Shown piece by piece: positions 32,864 through 46,881 of a stretch of DNA of 64,000 bases. The stretch lies in NCBI GenBank assembly GCA_037953625.1, contig CM075655.1, positions 10,372,001-10,436,000 on the forward strand, read 5' to 3'. The translations under genes and the position numbers were made by a program. Under the pieces are notes generated by a model. The model worked only from the letters and a program-made list of their open reading frames with translations. It was not told the origin of the DNA and ran no database searches. The first letter of the stretch is position 1. Each line of letters begins with the position of its first letter. Source of the stretch: Crotalaria pallida. Its lineage: Eukaryota; Streptophyta; Magnoliopsida; Fabales; Fabaceae.

Positions 32864-35515
32864 TTATGGTATCAGAGCAGTTTTTCCTCGGCCCATTGGA
32901 GTAACTTACTACTCCTGTAGTTACTCATCAAGCGAGTAACTGGTAGTCTGATATTAAACTGCTTTGTGATTTAGTTAGGTAATATCGTTAGCATGATAAT
33001 AGGCATAGTTGCTGAGTCTAGGATAGCGAATAGCTTAAATTCTTTTAAGTTTTTTAAGTATATTGAGAAACGCGATTAGTATCTGATGATTCTTTCGAGA
33101 AGCATGGTAAGCATTGGAAAATTTTTCTAAGTCCACTCATTATGTTTAGTTTACCATGCTAAACTTGAAATCTTGTGGAAAGCGATGAATCATATTTAGA
33201 AGTGGGTAAATGACGAAGCTAAGGAAAACGATACCCCAACGGGCTAGGGCACTAAGTTGCTACCCCACCGGGAGGCAGTGATCTTTAGTTTCGCGCTAAG
33301 TAAACCAAATCTAAATGTGATACACCAAACAAGATTTCAACATTTTGAAACTAATAGGTTGATAAATTCAAGCTTAAGTAAGACAAAAATGGTCTTATCA
33401 CTGATATGATGTATGATTGAGCCTGATCACCTCAAGTGTACATCTATTGGGGAATATCATCATCCTGTCCTTAAGTTTCGGCGAGTACTTTGGGAATTTA
33501 GTGAGATCCCAAATTTATCAGGATTAGAGGTTCTTGTCATAGGTGTCCATATGCGTAAGCATTTTAGAATCAGAGTTACGCAACGGAAGTGTAGGAAGTA
33601 TTGCCTTGTCTTAAGATAAGAGGAGTAGCTAGTTAGGAATCCTAGTTAGCTATGATAGATTGCTAGTATTTATACATATAGACTTGAATATAAGAAACCC
33701 CAAGATAGTACATAGTAAAAGTCCTAAGATTAGACATTAGGTACTTAAAATCCCAAGTGATTGAATAGAGCTAGGTTATGCGTTTAGAAATGAATGAATG
33801 CGATGCTATGTATTGTCTTGTGTTTTCCTACATGATGAATTGTGCATTTTAATGATAATTGTTATTGTCTGAAACATGTGTATGATGAAAATTATTTGGA
33901 GCATAAAACCTTTCGCAAAACATCCTCATGGAATGGTATTGCTATCAACAAGTCGCTTGGTTCTCAAGCGTAATCATTTCAAAAATCAGGAACCATTCGA
34001 TTTATTTTTCAAGCGTGATAGTGACCCCAATGAATTTTTATGTTTTGGAATTGAATTCAAAAATGAATTTTTCTGTTCTAATGGAACCATAAATTCTTCC
34101 AAATTGAGTACTAAGTTGTGTAGAGAAATTTTGAAAAGCTAGTGAGTCAACCAAGGATTCCTAAGTAATCAAGCGGTGGACTAATTTATTCTTTTAATTG
34201 ATCCCCATGTTGATTAAATAGGAACCCTTCTAGGTGACTTTACTCGATTCGGAATGGAGCTTAATCTTCAAACTCAAAGTCAAAGGGAATGTGACTATTT
34301 GGATTGTTGAGAATCATCGAAATAAATTTTCTAGTAAACCACATACTCCCATTCTCATTGAGTTTGCTAATTTTGAGGAAGGTCATAATCCTTCACCTAA
34401 ATCTCCCGAAATTAGATGGAGAAAATCCTTTACAAAGAGATATGCTTTGCTTTATAAAACTAGTTTTTGGAACTTCACCCAAGTTAATCTGGCATGAACA
34501 TATCAAAGTTTTAGAGTGTGAAATAAATTTTTCCTGATTTAATCTTTTCCTAAGGATTTTACGTAAAACAAATCAAAATGGTTGTCCATCAAGAAAGGAA
34601 CTTGATTTTTCAAGAACAATGAACCTATCGACACACCACCACATCAATATTTGTTGATGTGCTATTTTTGGACTTATGCATATGTAAGTGCCTTTCTTGT
34701 AAGATAAGCAAAATTTCTAAACATAGATGAACACATGCATGTTTTCGGCATGTCCCTGTAATTTTATAAATGCATAAATGCACAAACAAATTTCCGAACA
34801 CTATTCTGATGTTCATAAAAGCGCACATACTTTGAATTTATGAGGTTTTAATCATTAAACTTTGAAACCATGCAAGTGGGTGATTTTATCAAAGTTTTAT
34901 CTTGGCATGCATAACTTGAATGTGTAAAACAAATCATGGGAAACCATGAAAAGTTTCAAACTCTTCTTGGATTGCATTTGAAATGTGTGCAGCTTATCTA
35001 AGATGTGTGCATGGATTTAGACCTAAGTTCTAGGGCTGATTCAGGTAGATCGGAATTAGATTAGAATCAAGTAGAGGTTGCTAGGTTAGTGCTTGCACTT
35101 ATGCGCTGATATGAAATGTTGGTGCGTATATTTGAATTTTGATTGCCAGGCAATTGCTAACTGTTTACTTGTCAATGAGTGTGGTTGCTTAGGACTTAAG
35201 AATAATGCCTAAGTGTAGATCACCAGGTAGATTGTGATTAGAACTCTTGCAATGTTTGACCGATATCGGAGTAAACCTCAAAAACCTTAGAGAATTTTGC
35301 TTCTAGTTTAACCAAACTAAACCACGAGTTGTATTCTTCATTGGACACATGAGTCTGGTGGCGTACTTAAGCAAGGTAGTATGCCGATTCAAAGTGGGGG
35401 AGTAGGACCTAGTGCAGTGAGCATCGTAGTTTAGAAAACCCATGTTGGGATGGTTCTCCATTTGAAGGAATTGAACGGAATTTCGGGGACGAAATTCTAA
35501 TAAGTGGGGGAGAAA
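32864..35515 (+). mobile_element. Internal region 1 of the array, non-coding
   Basis: It begins with the primer site TGGTATCAGAGC (32867-32878) and a leader CAGTTTTTCCTCGGCC also found in the gag-bearing element at 56898. It ends with the GAATTTCG hairpin (35478-35497) and the PPT AAGTGGGGGAGAAA. Small frames (for example 33413-33619, 33876-34142, 34234-34497) are preserved only because the copies are nearly identical; I recognise no domain in them. Confidence 0.85.
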
Positions 35516-38500
35516 TGTAACATCCCGAATTTTAATTCTAACAATAATTAGAATTATAGTAAGATTTGGAAGAAAGGATTTTCATAGAAGGGATTTAAAA
35601 TGATGGATTAGGAGTGCTTTGAGTGCCATATAGGAGTCAAGGAGCATTGGCATCGAAAAGCAAATTTAAAGAAGACCAAACGAGTGGTAAAAATCGAGTT
35701 TTCGGTGTTATAAACACCCGATATTAGGAAATTCAAAATAAAAGATCTACAACTCTAAACACAAATTCCACCGTTAGATGTGAAGTAGGATATGTGAGGA
35801 AGCTTGTGTCAAAATTTGAGGAAGATCCAACGGTTAACGAAGAAGTTACGGCCGTTCAAAGTCGGGGTTCTAAAAACCCTGCAACTTAATCGATTAAGTT
35901 GCAGCTTAATCGATTAAGCCTGAAGGGGGGGAGGTTTTAATCGAGTAATACTCGATTAAGGGCTGCTAAAACTGAAAAAAAATAAAACCGTTTCACGCGT
36001 GCTTTTGGCCATAATGCACGAAATTTCTCTCTCTAGGGCACACAATCTCTCATCCCAAATCCATCAAGCTTCAAGGGAATCACTCCAAGGTCCCCCATCA
36101 AGTCCCCCTTGGTCTCTCCATGTAAGTGTCCATGATTATTGAAGTTCCTCTCTCTCTCTAATGTGGATTTTCTCTCTCTCTCTCTCTCTTTCCCCTCTTT
36201 GGGAAATCCGAATTCTCTATGGAAAAGGGGCAATAATCTCTTTATCATTCCATTCCTTTGGCTTAGGGAAGATTATTATCACTATCTCCATTTTCGTGCG
36301 TGCGGAGCCCTTGGTTTTGGGAGCGCTTGGAGCTACGGCTTGGGTTCTTCCACTTTCTCTCTCTTTGGTTAAGGTAAGGGAGTGGATATAGTGAGCTTGC
36401 CTTGTTCTAGAGAGTCGGGTCTAGTTAGTATATAATGCTTGTTAGGGTTATGTGTTAGGGGAGAAAATTAGATTATAAATCCCTAGGTTATTGAATATGA
36501 AATTCTAATTAATTAAGTATGCATAATGATTGTGTGTTATGACTAGGAAAAGGAAACCCCACAGTATGAGAATGAATTATCTGATAAATGAAATTTGGTT
36601 ATTAATTAAGTTGAATTAAATGAGGAATTGGGTAATTGATAATGAAGTTGACACAAAAATGGTCTCTGTGATTATTGGTTTTATTTGCAAGGTTGTGAAT
36701 TAAATGATAATTAATTGTTGTAGCTAATATATGTATGTGTTGGGGAATAAATTGATATAGGAAGAAAGGGAATGGAAGCAATTAAATGTGATGAATGTGT
36801 GTATTTGTATTTAATTGCTAAATGAGTTTAAATGTTAAGTATTATTAATTGTGAACAAAAGTGAAGGCTTATTAATGGAACTTGTGAATATGGGAAATGG
36901 AAGTAAGAGGATTATGTTTAAGAAAAAGTAAGAGATGATTTTAATATGTGGTGTTAAAGCGAAAATGTGAGAAGGTGAAATATGTAAATTGAAATGAAGT
37001 GTAATATAAATGTTGGACTATGAATGAGAATGCTATTGGATATGATTGTGATAACTGAGAAAGGAAGTGAATGAGGAATTTGCATGAATGATTAGTTGTT
37101 GAATGTGTGTGGTTGTGTTTAAATGTGATGTAATTGTTGATGTGAGAATATGAAAGTATGTTTTGGCCTCTGATGTGAGGTAATGAATATGGTGGTGTGA
37201 TTAAATGCGTTGGCCTCTGATTTGAGGTGGCGAATAATGGAAAGTGATGAATATGCTGACCTCTGATATGAGGGGCACAATATGAATGGTAAAATGTGTT
37301 GACCTCTGACCTGAGGGACACGATATGAATTGGAATGAATGGGTGTTGACCTCTGACCTGAGGGACACCGGATTAAATAATGGGTTGGGTGTTGACCTCT
37401 GACCTGAGGGACACCGAATAAAATATGTATTGGAGTGTTGACCTCTGACCTGAGGGACACAAAATGGAGTATAATGAATGGGTGTTGACCTCTGACCTGA
37501 GGGACACAAAATGGATTATAATGAATGGGTGTTGACCTCTGACCTGAGGGACACATAATTTAAAAAGGGAATAAAATTGGATAAGGTAAAGGTAATGGAA
37601 ACGCGATGTATGTAGGCCTTCGATTTGGTGGAGACATACATCGTGGTTGGTGTATGTATGTAGGCCTTCGATTTGTTGGAGACATACATACACCGTAAAT
37701 AAAAGGAAATGAATAAAGGAAACAGGGAATAAAATTGGACAAGGTTTGGTAATGAGAACGCGATGTATGTAGGCCTTCGATTTGGTGGAGACATACATAC
37801 ACCGTAAAAATAAGGAAAAGGTAAGGGTTTAAAAAGGGAATTATTTGGAAATGGGGAAAAATAAATACAAGGAAACAGATGGTGAAATGAATAATGAGAA
37901 TGGAAATGTGGAATAAATATTGTAATGAGTACGGTGTGCAATATGTGAATATATGCTTAATTGCTAAATGTGTTTGACCTAGTGAGTGTTATGTCTAGTT
38001 AGAAACTGCTTTCTATTTCTTGTGCAATGCTCACTCCCTTACAGTTTTAGGTTCGGAGATTGAGCTGGCGCAGCCCCCGGCCGAGCAGGAGTACTTTCCC
38101 TTACAGGGAGAGTAGGGTGTTAGGGGTTTAGTGTATAAGATGGACCTAAGCCTCTGATATTATTTTGATGTAAATTTTATATGCATAATTCGAATGAGGC
38201 TTAGGATGTTTTGTTTTGCTAAAGCTATAACTTTTGGTTTTTATGCTCAAAATTTGTATTTCCGCTAATACTCTGATTTATTTTTGTATACCGATATCAT
38301 TGGAGCCCATGGGGCCTTGATTTGATTTAGAAATATAATCTGAAGCCCTGCTGGCTATCAGTTGTTTATTTGAAATTGTTTATCACAGGTCAAATTTTGG
38401 ATTAGTCCGAAAAACAAACAAAACTCCATCCGTTTGACGGTTGATTTTAATATAATTAAAAAAAATTTTAAGTCCGTATTTTATTATAAGGGGAACTAAG

Positions 38501-38524
38501 GGTAATTAATCATAGGGTGTTACA
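35516..38524 (+). repeat. LTR 2 of the array (3009 bp)
   Basis: Same layout as LTR 1. The CT run in the leader is shorter, and it has three long-stem hairpin units. Confidence 0.92.
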
Positions 38525-41176
38525 TTATGGTATCAGAGCAGTTTTTCCTCGGCCCATTGGAGTAACTTACTACTCCTGTAGTTACTCATCAAGCGAGTAA
38601 CTGGTAGTCTGATATTAAACTGCTTTGTGATTTAGTTAGGTAATATCGTTAGCATGATAATAGGCATAGTTGCTGAGTCTAGGATAGCGAATAGCTTAAA
38701 TTCTTTTAAGTTTGTTAAGTATATTGAGAAACGCGATTAGTATCTGATGATTCTTTCGAGAAGCATGGTAAGCATTGGAAAATTTTTCTAAGTCCACTCA
38801 TTATGTTTAGTTTACCATGCTAAACTTGAAATCTTGTGGAAAGCGATGAATCATATTTAGAAGTGGGTAAATGACGAAGCTAAGGAAAACGATACCCCAA
38901 CGGGCTAGGGCACTAAGTTGCTACCCCACCGGGAGGCAGTGATCTTTAGTTTCGCGCTAAGTAAACCAAATCTAAATGTGATACACCAAACAAGATTTCA
39001 ACATTTTGAAACTAATAGGTTGATAAATTCAAGCTTAAGTAAGACAAAAATGGTCTTATCACTGATATGATGTATGATTGAGCCTGATCACCTCAAGTGT
39101 ACATCTATTGGGGGATATCATCATCCTGTCCTTAAGTTTCGGCGAGTACTTTGGGAATTTAGTGAGATCCCAAATTTATCAGGATTAGAGGTTCTTGTCA
39201 TAGGTGTCCATATGCGTAAGCATTTTAGAATCAGAGTTACGCAACGGAAGTGTAGGAAGTATTGCCTTGTCTTAAGATAAGAGGAGTAGCTAGTTAAGAA
39301 TCCTAGTTAGCTATGATAGATTGCTAGTATTTATACATATAGACTTGAATATAAGAAACCCCAAGATAGTACATAGTAAAAGTCCTAAGATTAGACATTA
39401 GGTACTTAAAATCCCAAGTGATTGAATAGAGCTAGGTTATGCGTTTAGAAATGAATGAATGCGATGCTATGTATTGTCTTGTGTTTTCCTACATGATGAA
39501 TTGTGCATTTTAATGATAATTGTTATTGTCTGAAACATGTGTATGATGAAAATTATTTGGAGCATAAAACCTTTCGCAAAACATCCTCATGGAATGGTAT
39601 TGCTATCAACAAGTCGCTTGGTTCTCAAGCGTAATCATTTCAAAAATCAAGAACCATTCGATTTATTTTTCAAGCGTGATAGTGACCCCAATGAATTTTT
39701 ATGTTTTGGAATTGAATTCAAAAATGAATTTTTCTGTTCTAATGGAACCATAAATTCTTCCAAATTGAGTACTAAGTTGTGTAGAGAAATTTTGAAAAGC
39801 TAGTGAGTCAACCAAGGATTCCTAAGTAATCAAGCGGTGGACTAATTTATTCTTTTAATCGATCCCCATGCTGATTAAATAGGAACCCTTCTAGGTGACT
39901 TTACTCGATTCCGAATGGAGCTTAATCTTCAAACTCAAAGTCAAAGGGAATGTGACTATTTGGATTGTTGAGAATCATCGAAATAAATTTTCTAGTAAAC
40001 CACATACTCCCATTCTCATTGAGTTTGCTAATTTTGAGGAAGGTCATAATCCTTCACCTAAATCTCCCGAAATTAGATGGAGAAAATCCTTTACAAAGAG
40101 ATATGCTTTCCTTTATAAAACTAGTTTTTGGAACTTCACCCAAGTTAATCTGGCATGAACATATCAAAGTTTTAGAGTGTGAAATAAATTTTTCCTGATT
40201 TAATCTTTTCCTAAGGATTTTACGTAAAACAAATCAAAATGGTTGTCCATCAAGAAAGGAACTTGATTTTTCAAGAACAATGAACCTATCGACACACCAC
40301 CACATCAATATTTGTTGATGTGCTATTTTTGGACTTATGCATATGTAAGTGCCTTTCTTGTAAGATAAGCAAAATTTCTAAACATAGATGAACGCATGCA
40401 TGCTTTCGGCATGTCCCTGTAATTTTATAAATGCATAAATGCACAAACAAATTTCCGAACACTATTCTGATGTTCATAAAAGCGCACATACTTTGAATTT
40501 ATGAGGTTTTAATCATTAAACTTTGAAACCATGCAAGTGGGTGATTTTATCAAAGTTTTATCTTGGCATGCATAACTTGAATGTGTAAAACAAATCATGG
40601 GAAACCATGAAAAGTTTCAAACTCTTCTTGGATTGCATTTGAAATGTGTGCAGCTTATCTAAGATGTGTGCATGGATTTAGACCTAAGTTCTAGGGCTGA
40701 TTCAGGTAGATCGGAATTAGATTAGAATCAAGTAGAGGTTGCTAGGTTAGTGCTTGCACTTATGCGCTGATATGAAATGTTGGTGCGTATATTTGAATTT
40801 TGATTGCCAGGCAATTGCTAACTGTTTACTTGTCAATGAGTGTGGTTGCTTAGGACTTAAGAATAATGCCTAAGTGTAGATCACCAGGTAGATTGTGATT
40901 AGAACTCTTGCAATGTTTGACCGATATCGGAGTAAACCTCAAAAACCTTAGAGAATTTTGCTTCTAGTTTAACCAAACTAAACCACGAGTTGTATTCTTC
41001 ATTGGACACATGAGTCTGGTGGCGTACTTAAGCAAGGTAGTATGCCGATTCAAAGTGGGGGAGTAGGACCTAGTGCAGTGAGCATCGTAGTTTAGAAAAC
41101 CCATGTTGGGATGGTTCTCCATTTGAAGGAATTGAACGGAATTTCGGGGACGAAATTCTAATAAGTGGGGGAGAAA
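38525..41176 (+). mobile_element. Internal region 2 of the array, non-coding
   Basis: Primer site TGGTATCAGAGC at 38528-38539; hairpin at 41139-41158 and PPT just before LTR 3. It is 2652 bp, nearly identical to the other two internal regions. Some single-base variants group it with internal 3 (for example GGGGGATATC near 39110). Confidence 0.85.
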
Positions 41177-44100
41177 TGTAACATCCCGAATTTTAATTCT
41201 AACAATAATTAGAATTATAGTAAGATTTGGAAGAAAGGATTTTCATAGAAGGGATTTAAAATGATGGATTAGGAGTGCTTTGAGTGCCATATAGGAGTCA
41301 AGGAGCATTGGCATCGAAAAGCAAATTTAAAGAAGACCAAACGAGTGGTAAAAATCGAGTTTTCGGTGTTATAAACACCCGATATTAGGAAATTCAAAAT
41401 AAAAGATCTACAACACTAAACACAAATTCCACCGTTAGATGTGAAGTAGGATATGTGAGGAAGCTTGTGTCAAAATTTGAGGAAGATCCAACGGTTAACG
41501 AAGAAGTTACGGCCGTTCAAAGTCGGGGTTCTAAAAACCCTGCAACTTAATCGATTAAGTTGCAGCTTAATCGATTAAGCCTGAAGGGGGGGAGGTTTTA
41601 ATCGAGTAATACTCGATTAAGGGCTGCTAAAACTGAAAAAAATAAAACCGTTTCACGCGTGCTTTTGGCCATAATGCACGAAATTTCTCTCTCTAGGGCA
41701 CACAATCTCTCATCCCAAATCCATCAAGCTTCAAGGGAATCACTCCAAGGTCCCCCATCAAGTCCCCCTTGGTCTCTCCAAGTAAGTGTCCATGATTATT
41801 GAAGTTCCTCTCTCTCTCTAATGTGGATTTTCTCTCTCTCTCTCTTTCCCCTCTTTGGGAAATCCGAATTCTCTATGGAAAAGGGGCAATAATCTCTTTA
41901 TCATTCCATTCCTTTGGCTTAGGGAAGATTATTATCACTATCTCCATTTTCGTGCGTGCGGAGCCCTTGGTTTTGGGAGCGCTTGGAGCTACGGCTTGGG
42001 TTCTTCCACTTTCTCTCTCTTTGGTTAAGGTAAGGGAGTGGATATAGTGAGCTTGCCTTGTTCTAGAGAGTCGGGTCTAGTTAGTATATAATGCTTGTTA
42101 GGGTTATGTGTTAGGGGAGAAAATTAGATTATAAATCCCTTGGTTATTGAATATGAAATTCTAATTAATTAAGTATGCATAATGATTGTGTGTTATGACT
42201 AGGAAAAGGAAACCCCACAGTATGAGAATGAATTATCTGATAAATGAAATTTGGTTATTAATTAAGTTGAATTAAATGAGGAATTGGGTAATTGATAATG
42301 AAGTTGACACAAAAATGGTCTCTGTGATTATTGGTTTTATTTGCAAGGTTGTGAATTAAATGATAATTAATTGTTGTAGCTAATATATGTATGTGTTGGG
42401 GAATAAATTGATATAGGAAGAAAGGGAATGGAAACAATTAAATGTGATGAATGTGTGTATTTGTATTTAATTGCTAAATGAGTTTAAATGTTAAGTATTA
42501 TTAATTGTGAACAAAAGTGAAGGCTTATTAATGGAACTTGTGAATATGGGAAATGGAAGTAAGAGGATTATGTTTAAGAAAAAGTAAGAGATGATTTTAA
42601 TATGTGGTGTTAAAGCGAAAATGTGAGAAGGTGAAATATGTAAATTGAAATGAAGTGTAATATAAATGTTGGACTATGAATGAGAATGCTATTGGATATG
42701 ATTGTGATAACTGAGAAAGGAAGTGAATGAGGAATTTGCATGAATGATTAGTTGTTGAATGTGTGTGGTTGTGTTTAAATGTGATGTAATTGTTGATGTG
42801 AGAATATGAAAGTATGTTTTGGCCTCTGATGTGAGGTAATGAATATGGTGGTGTGATTAAATGCGTTGGCCTCTGATTTGAGGTGGCGAATAATGGAAAG
42901 TGATGAATATGCTGACCTCTGATATGAGGGGCACAATATGAATGGTAAAATGTGTTGACCTCTGACCTGAGGGACACGATATGAATTGGAATGAATGGGT
43001 GTTGACCTCTGACCTGAGGGACACCGGATTAAATAATGGGTTGGGTGTTGACCTCTGACCTGAGGGACACCGAATAAAATATGTATTGGAGTGTTGACCT
43101 CTGACCTGAGGGACACAAAATGGAGTATAATGAATGGGTGTTGACCTCTGACCTGAGGGACACAAAATGGATTATAATGAATGGGTGTTGACCTCTGACC
43201 TGAGGGACACATAATTTAAAAAGGGAATAAAATTGGATAAGGTAAAGGTAATGGAAACGCGATGTATGTAGGCCTTCGATTTGGTGGAGACATACATCGT
43301 GGTTGGTGTATGTATGTAGGCCTTCGATTTGTTGGAGACATACATACACCGTAAATAAAAGGAAATGAATAAAGGAAATAGGGAATAAAATTGGACAAGG
43401 TTTGGTAATGAGAACGCGATGTATGTAGGCCTTCGATTTGGTGGAGACATACACCGTGATTGGTGTATGTATGTAGGCCTTCGATTTGGTGGAGACATAC
43501 ATACACCGTAAAAATAAGGAAAAGGTAAGGGTTTAAAAAGGGAATTATTTGGAAATGGGGGAAAAATAAATACAAGGAAACAGATGGTGAAATGAATAAT
43601 GAGAATGGAAATGTGGAATAAATATTGTAATGAGTACGGTGTGCAATATGTGAATATATGCTTAATTGCTAAATGTGTTTGACCTAGTGAGTGTTATGTC
43701 TAGTTAGAAACTGCTTTCTATTTCTTGTGCAATGCTCACTCCCTTACAGTTTCAGGTTCGGAGATTGAGCTGGCGCAGCCCCCGGCCGAGCAGGAGTACT
43801 TTCCCTTACAGGGAGAGTAGGGTGTTAGGGGTTTAGTGTATAAGATGGACCTAAGCCTCTGATATTATTTTGATGTAAATTTTATATGCATAATTCGAAT
43901 GAGGCTTAGGATGTTTTGTTTTGCTAAAGCTATAACTTTTGGTTTTTATGCTCAAAATTTGTATTTCCGCTAATACTCTGATTTATTTTTGTATACCGAT
44001 ATCATTGGAGCCCATGGGGCCTTGATTTGATTTAGAAATATAATCTGAAGCCCTGCTGGCTATCAGTTGTTTATTTGAAATTGTTTATCACAGGTCAAAT

Positions 44101-44229
44101 TTTGGATTAGTCCGAAAAACAAACAAAACTCCGTCCGTTTGACGGTTGATTTTAATATAATTAAAAAAAATTTTAAGTCCGTATTTTATTATAAGGGGAA
44201 CTAAGGGTAATTAATCATAGGGTGTTACA
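41177..44229 (+). repeat. LTR 3 of the array (3053 bp)
   Basis: Same layout; it has four long-stem hairpin units (43261-43508), one more than LTRs 1 and 2, and a short CT run in the leader. Confidence 0.92.
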
Positions 44230-46881
44230 TTATGGTATCAGAGCAGTTTTTCCTCGGCCCATTGGAGTAACTTACTACTCCTGTAGTTACTCATCAAGCG
44301 AGTAACTGGTAGTCTGATATTAAACTGCTTTGTGATTTAGTTAGGTAATATCGTTAGCATGATAATAGGCATAGTTGCTGAGTCTAGGATAGCGAATAGC
44401 TTAAATTCTTTTAAGTTTGTTAAGTATATTGAGAAACGCGATTAGTATCTGATGATTCTTTCGAGAAGCATGGTAAGCATTGGAAAATTTTTCTAAGTCC
44501 ACTCATTATGTTTAGTTTACCATGCTAAACTTGAAATCTTGTGGAAAGCGATGAATCATATTTAGAAGTGGGTAAATGACGAAGCTAAGGAAAACGATAC
44601 CCCAACGGGCTAGGGCACTAAGTTGCTACCCCACCGGGAGGCAGTGATCTTTAGTTTCGCGCTAAGTAAACCAAATCTAAATGTGATACACCAAACAAGA
44701 TTTCAACATTTTGAAACTAATAGGTTGATAAATTCAAGCTTAAGTAAGACAAAAATGGTCTTATCACTGATATGATGTATGATTGAGCCTGATCACCTCA
44801 AGTGTACATCTATTGGGGGATATCATCATCCTGTCCTTAAGTTTCGGCGAGTACTTTGGGAATTTAGTGAGATCCCAAATTTATCAGGATTAGAGGTTCT
44901 TGTCATAGGTGTCCATATGCGTAAGCATTTTAGAATCAGAGTTACGCAACGGAAGTGTAGGAAGTATTGCCTTATCTTAAGATAAGAGGAGTAGCTAGTT
45001 AGGAATCATAGTTAGCTATGATAGATTGCTAGTATTTATACATATAGACTTGAATATAAGAAACCCCAAGATAGTACATAGTAAAAGTCCTAAGATTAGA
45101 CATTAGGTACTTAAAATCCCAAGTGATTGAATAGAGCTAGGTTATGCGTTTAGAAATGAATGAATGCGATGCTATGTATTGTCTTGTGTTTTCCTACATG
45201 ATGAATTGTGCATTTTAATGATAATTGTTATTGTCTGAAACATGTGTATGATGAAAATTATTTGGAGCATAAAACCTTTCGCAAAACATCCTCATGGAAT
45301 GGTATTGCTATCAACAAGTCGCTTGGTTCTCAAGCGTAATCATTTCAAAAATCAGGAACCATTCGATTTATTTTTCAAGCGTGATAGTGACCCCAATGAA
45401 TTTTTATGTTTTGGAATTGAATTCAAAAATGAATTTTTCTGTTCTAATGGAACCATAAATTCTTCCAAATTGAGTACTAAGTTGTGTAGAGAAATTTTGA
45501 AAAGCTAGTGAGTCAACCAAGGATTCCTATGTAATCAAGCGGTGGACTAATTTATTCTTTTAATCGATCCCCATGCTGATTAAATAGGAACCCTTCTAGG
45601 TGACTTTACTCGATTCGGAATGGAGCTTAATCTTCAAACTCAAAGTCAAAGGGAATGTGACTATTTGGATTGTTGAGAATCATCGAAATAAATTTTCTAG
45701 TAAACCACATACTCCCATTCTCATTGAGTTTGCTAATTTTGAGGAAGGTCATAATCCTTCACCTAAATCTCCCGAAATTAGATGGAGAAAATCCTTTACA
45801 AAGAGATATGCTTTCCTTTATAAAACTAGTTTTTGGAACTTCACCCAAGTTAATCTGGCATGAACATATCAAAGTTTTAGAGTGTGAAATAAATTTTTCC
45901 TGATTTAATCTTTTCCTAAGGATTTTACGTAAAACAAATCAAAATGGTTGTCCATCAAGAAAGGAACTTGATTTTTCAAGAACAATGAACCTATCGACAC
46001 ACCACCACATCAATATTTGTTGATGTGCTATTTTTGGACTTATGCATATGTAAGTGCCTTTCTTGTAAGATAAGCAAAATTTCTAAACATAGATGAACGC
46101 ATGCATGCTTTCGGCATGTCCCTGTAATTTTATAAATGCATAAATGCACAAACAAATTTCCGAACACTATTCTGATGTTCATAAAAGCGCACATACTTTG
46201 AATTTATGAGGTTTTAATCATTAAACTTTGAAACCATGCAAGTGGGTGATTTTATCAAAGTTTTATCTTGGCATGCATAACTTGAATGTGTAAAACAAAT
46301 CATGGGAAACCATGAAAAGTTTCAAACTCTTCTTGGATTGCATTTGAAATGTGTGCAGCTTATCTAAGATGTGTGCATGGATTTAGACCTCAGTTCTAGG
46401 GCTGATTCAGGTAGATCGGAATTAGATTAGAATCAAGTAGAGGTTGCTAGGTTAGTGCTTGCACTTATGCGCTGATATGAAATGTTGGTGCGTATATTTG
46501 AATTTTGATTGCCAGGCAATTGCTAACTGTTTACTTGTCAATGAGTGTGGTTGCTTAGGACTTAAGAATAATGCCTAAGTGTAGATCACCAGGTAGATTG
46601 TGATTAGAACTCTTGCAATGTTTGACCGATATCGGAGTAAACCTCAAAAACCTTAGAGAATTTTGCTTCTAGTTTAACCAAACTAAACCACGAGTTGTAT
46701 TCTTCATTGGACACATGAGTCTGGTGGCGTACTTAAGCAAGGTAGTATGCCGATTCAAAGTGGGGGAGTAGGACCTAGTGCAGTGAGCATCGTAGTTTAG
46801 AAAACCCATGTTGGGATGGTTTTCCATTTGAAGGAATTGAACGGAATTTCGGGGACGAAATTCTAATAAGTGGGGGAGAAA
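44230..46881 (+). mobile_element. Internal region 3 of the array, non-coding
   Basis: Primer site at 44233-44244, hairpin at 46844-46863, PPT just before LTR 4. No gag or pol is present. Confidence 0.85.

Noticed and set aside
33413..34497. Short frames of 68-88 codons in the array internal regions
   Set aside because: Kept in all three copies only because copies are young. No start context, domain or codon signal; not listed as genes.
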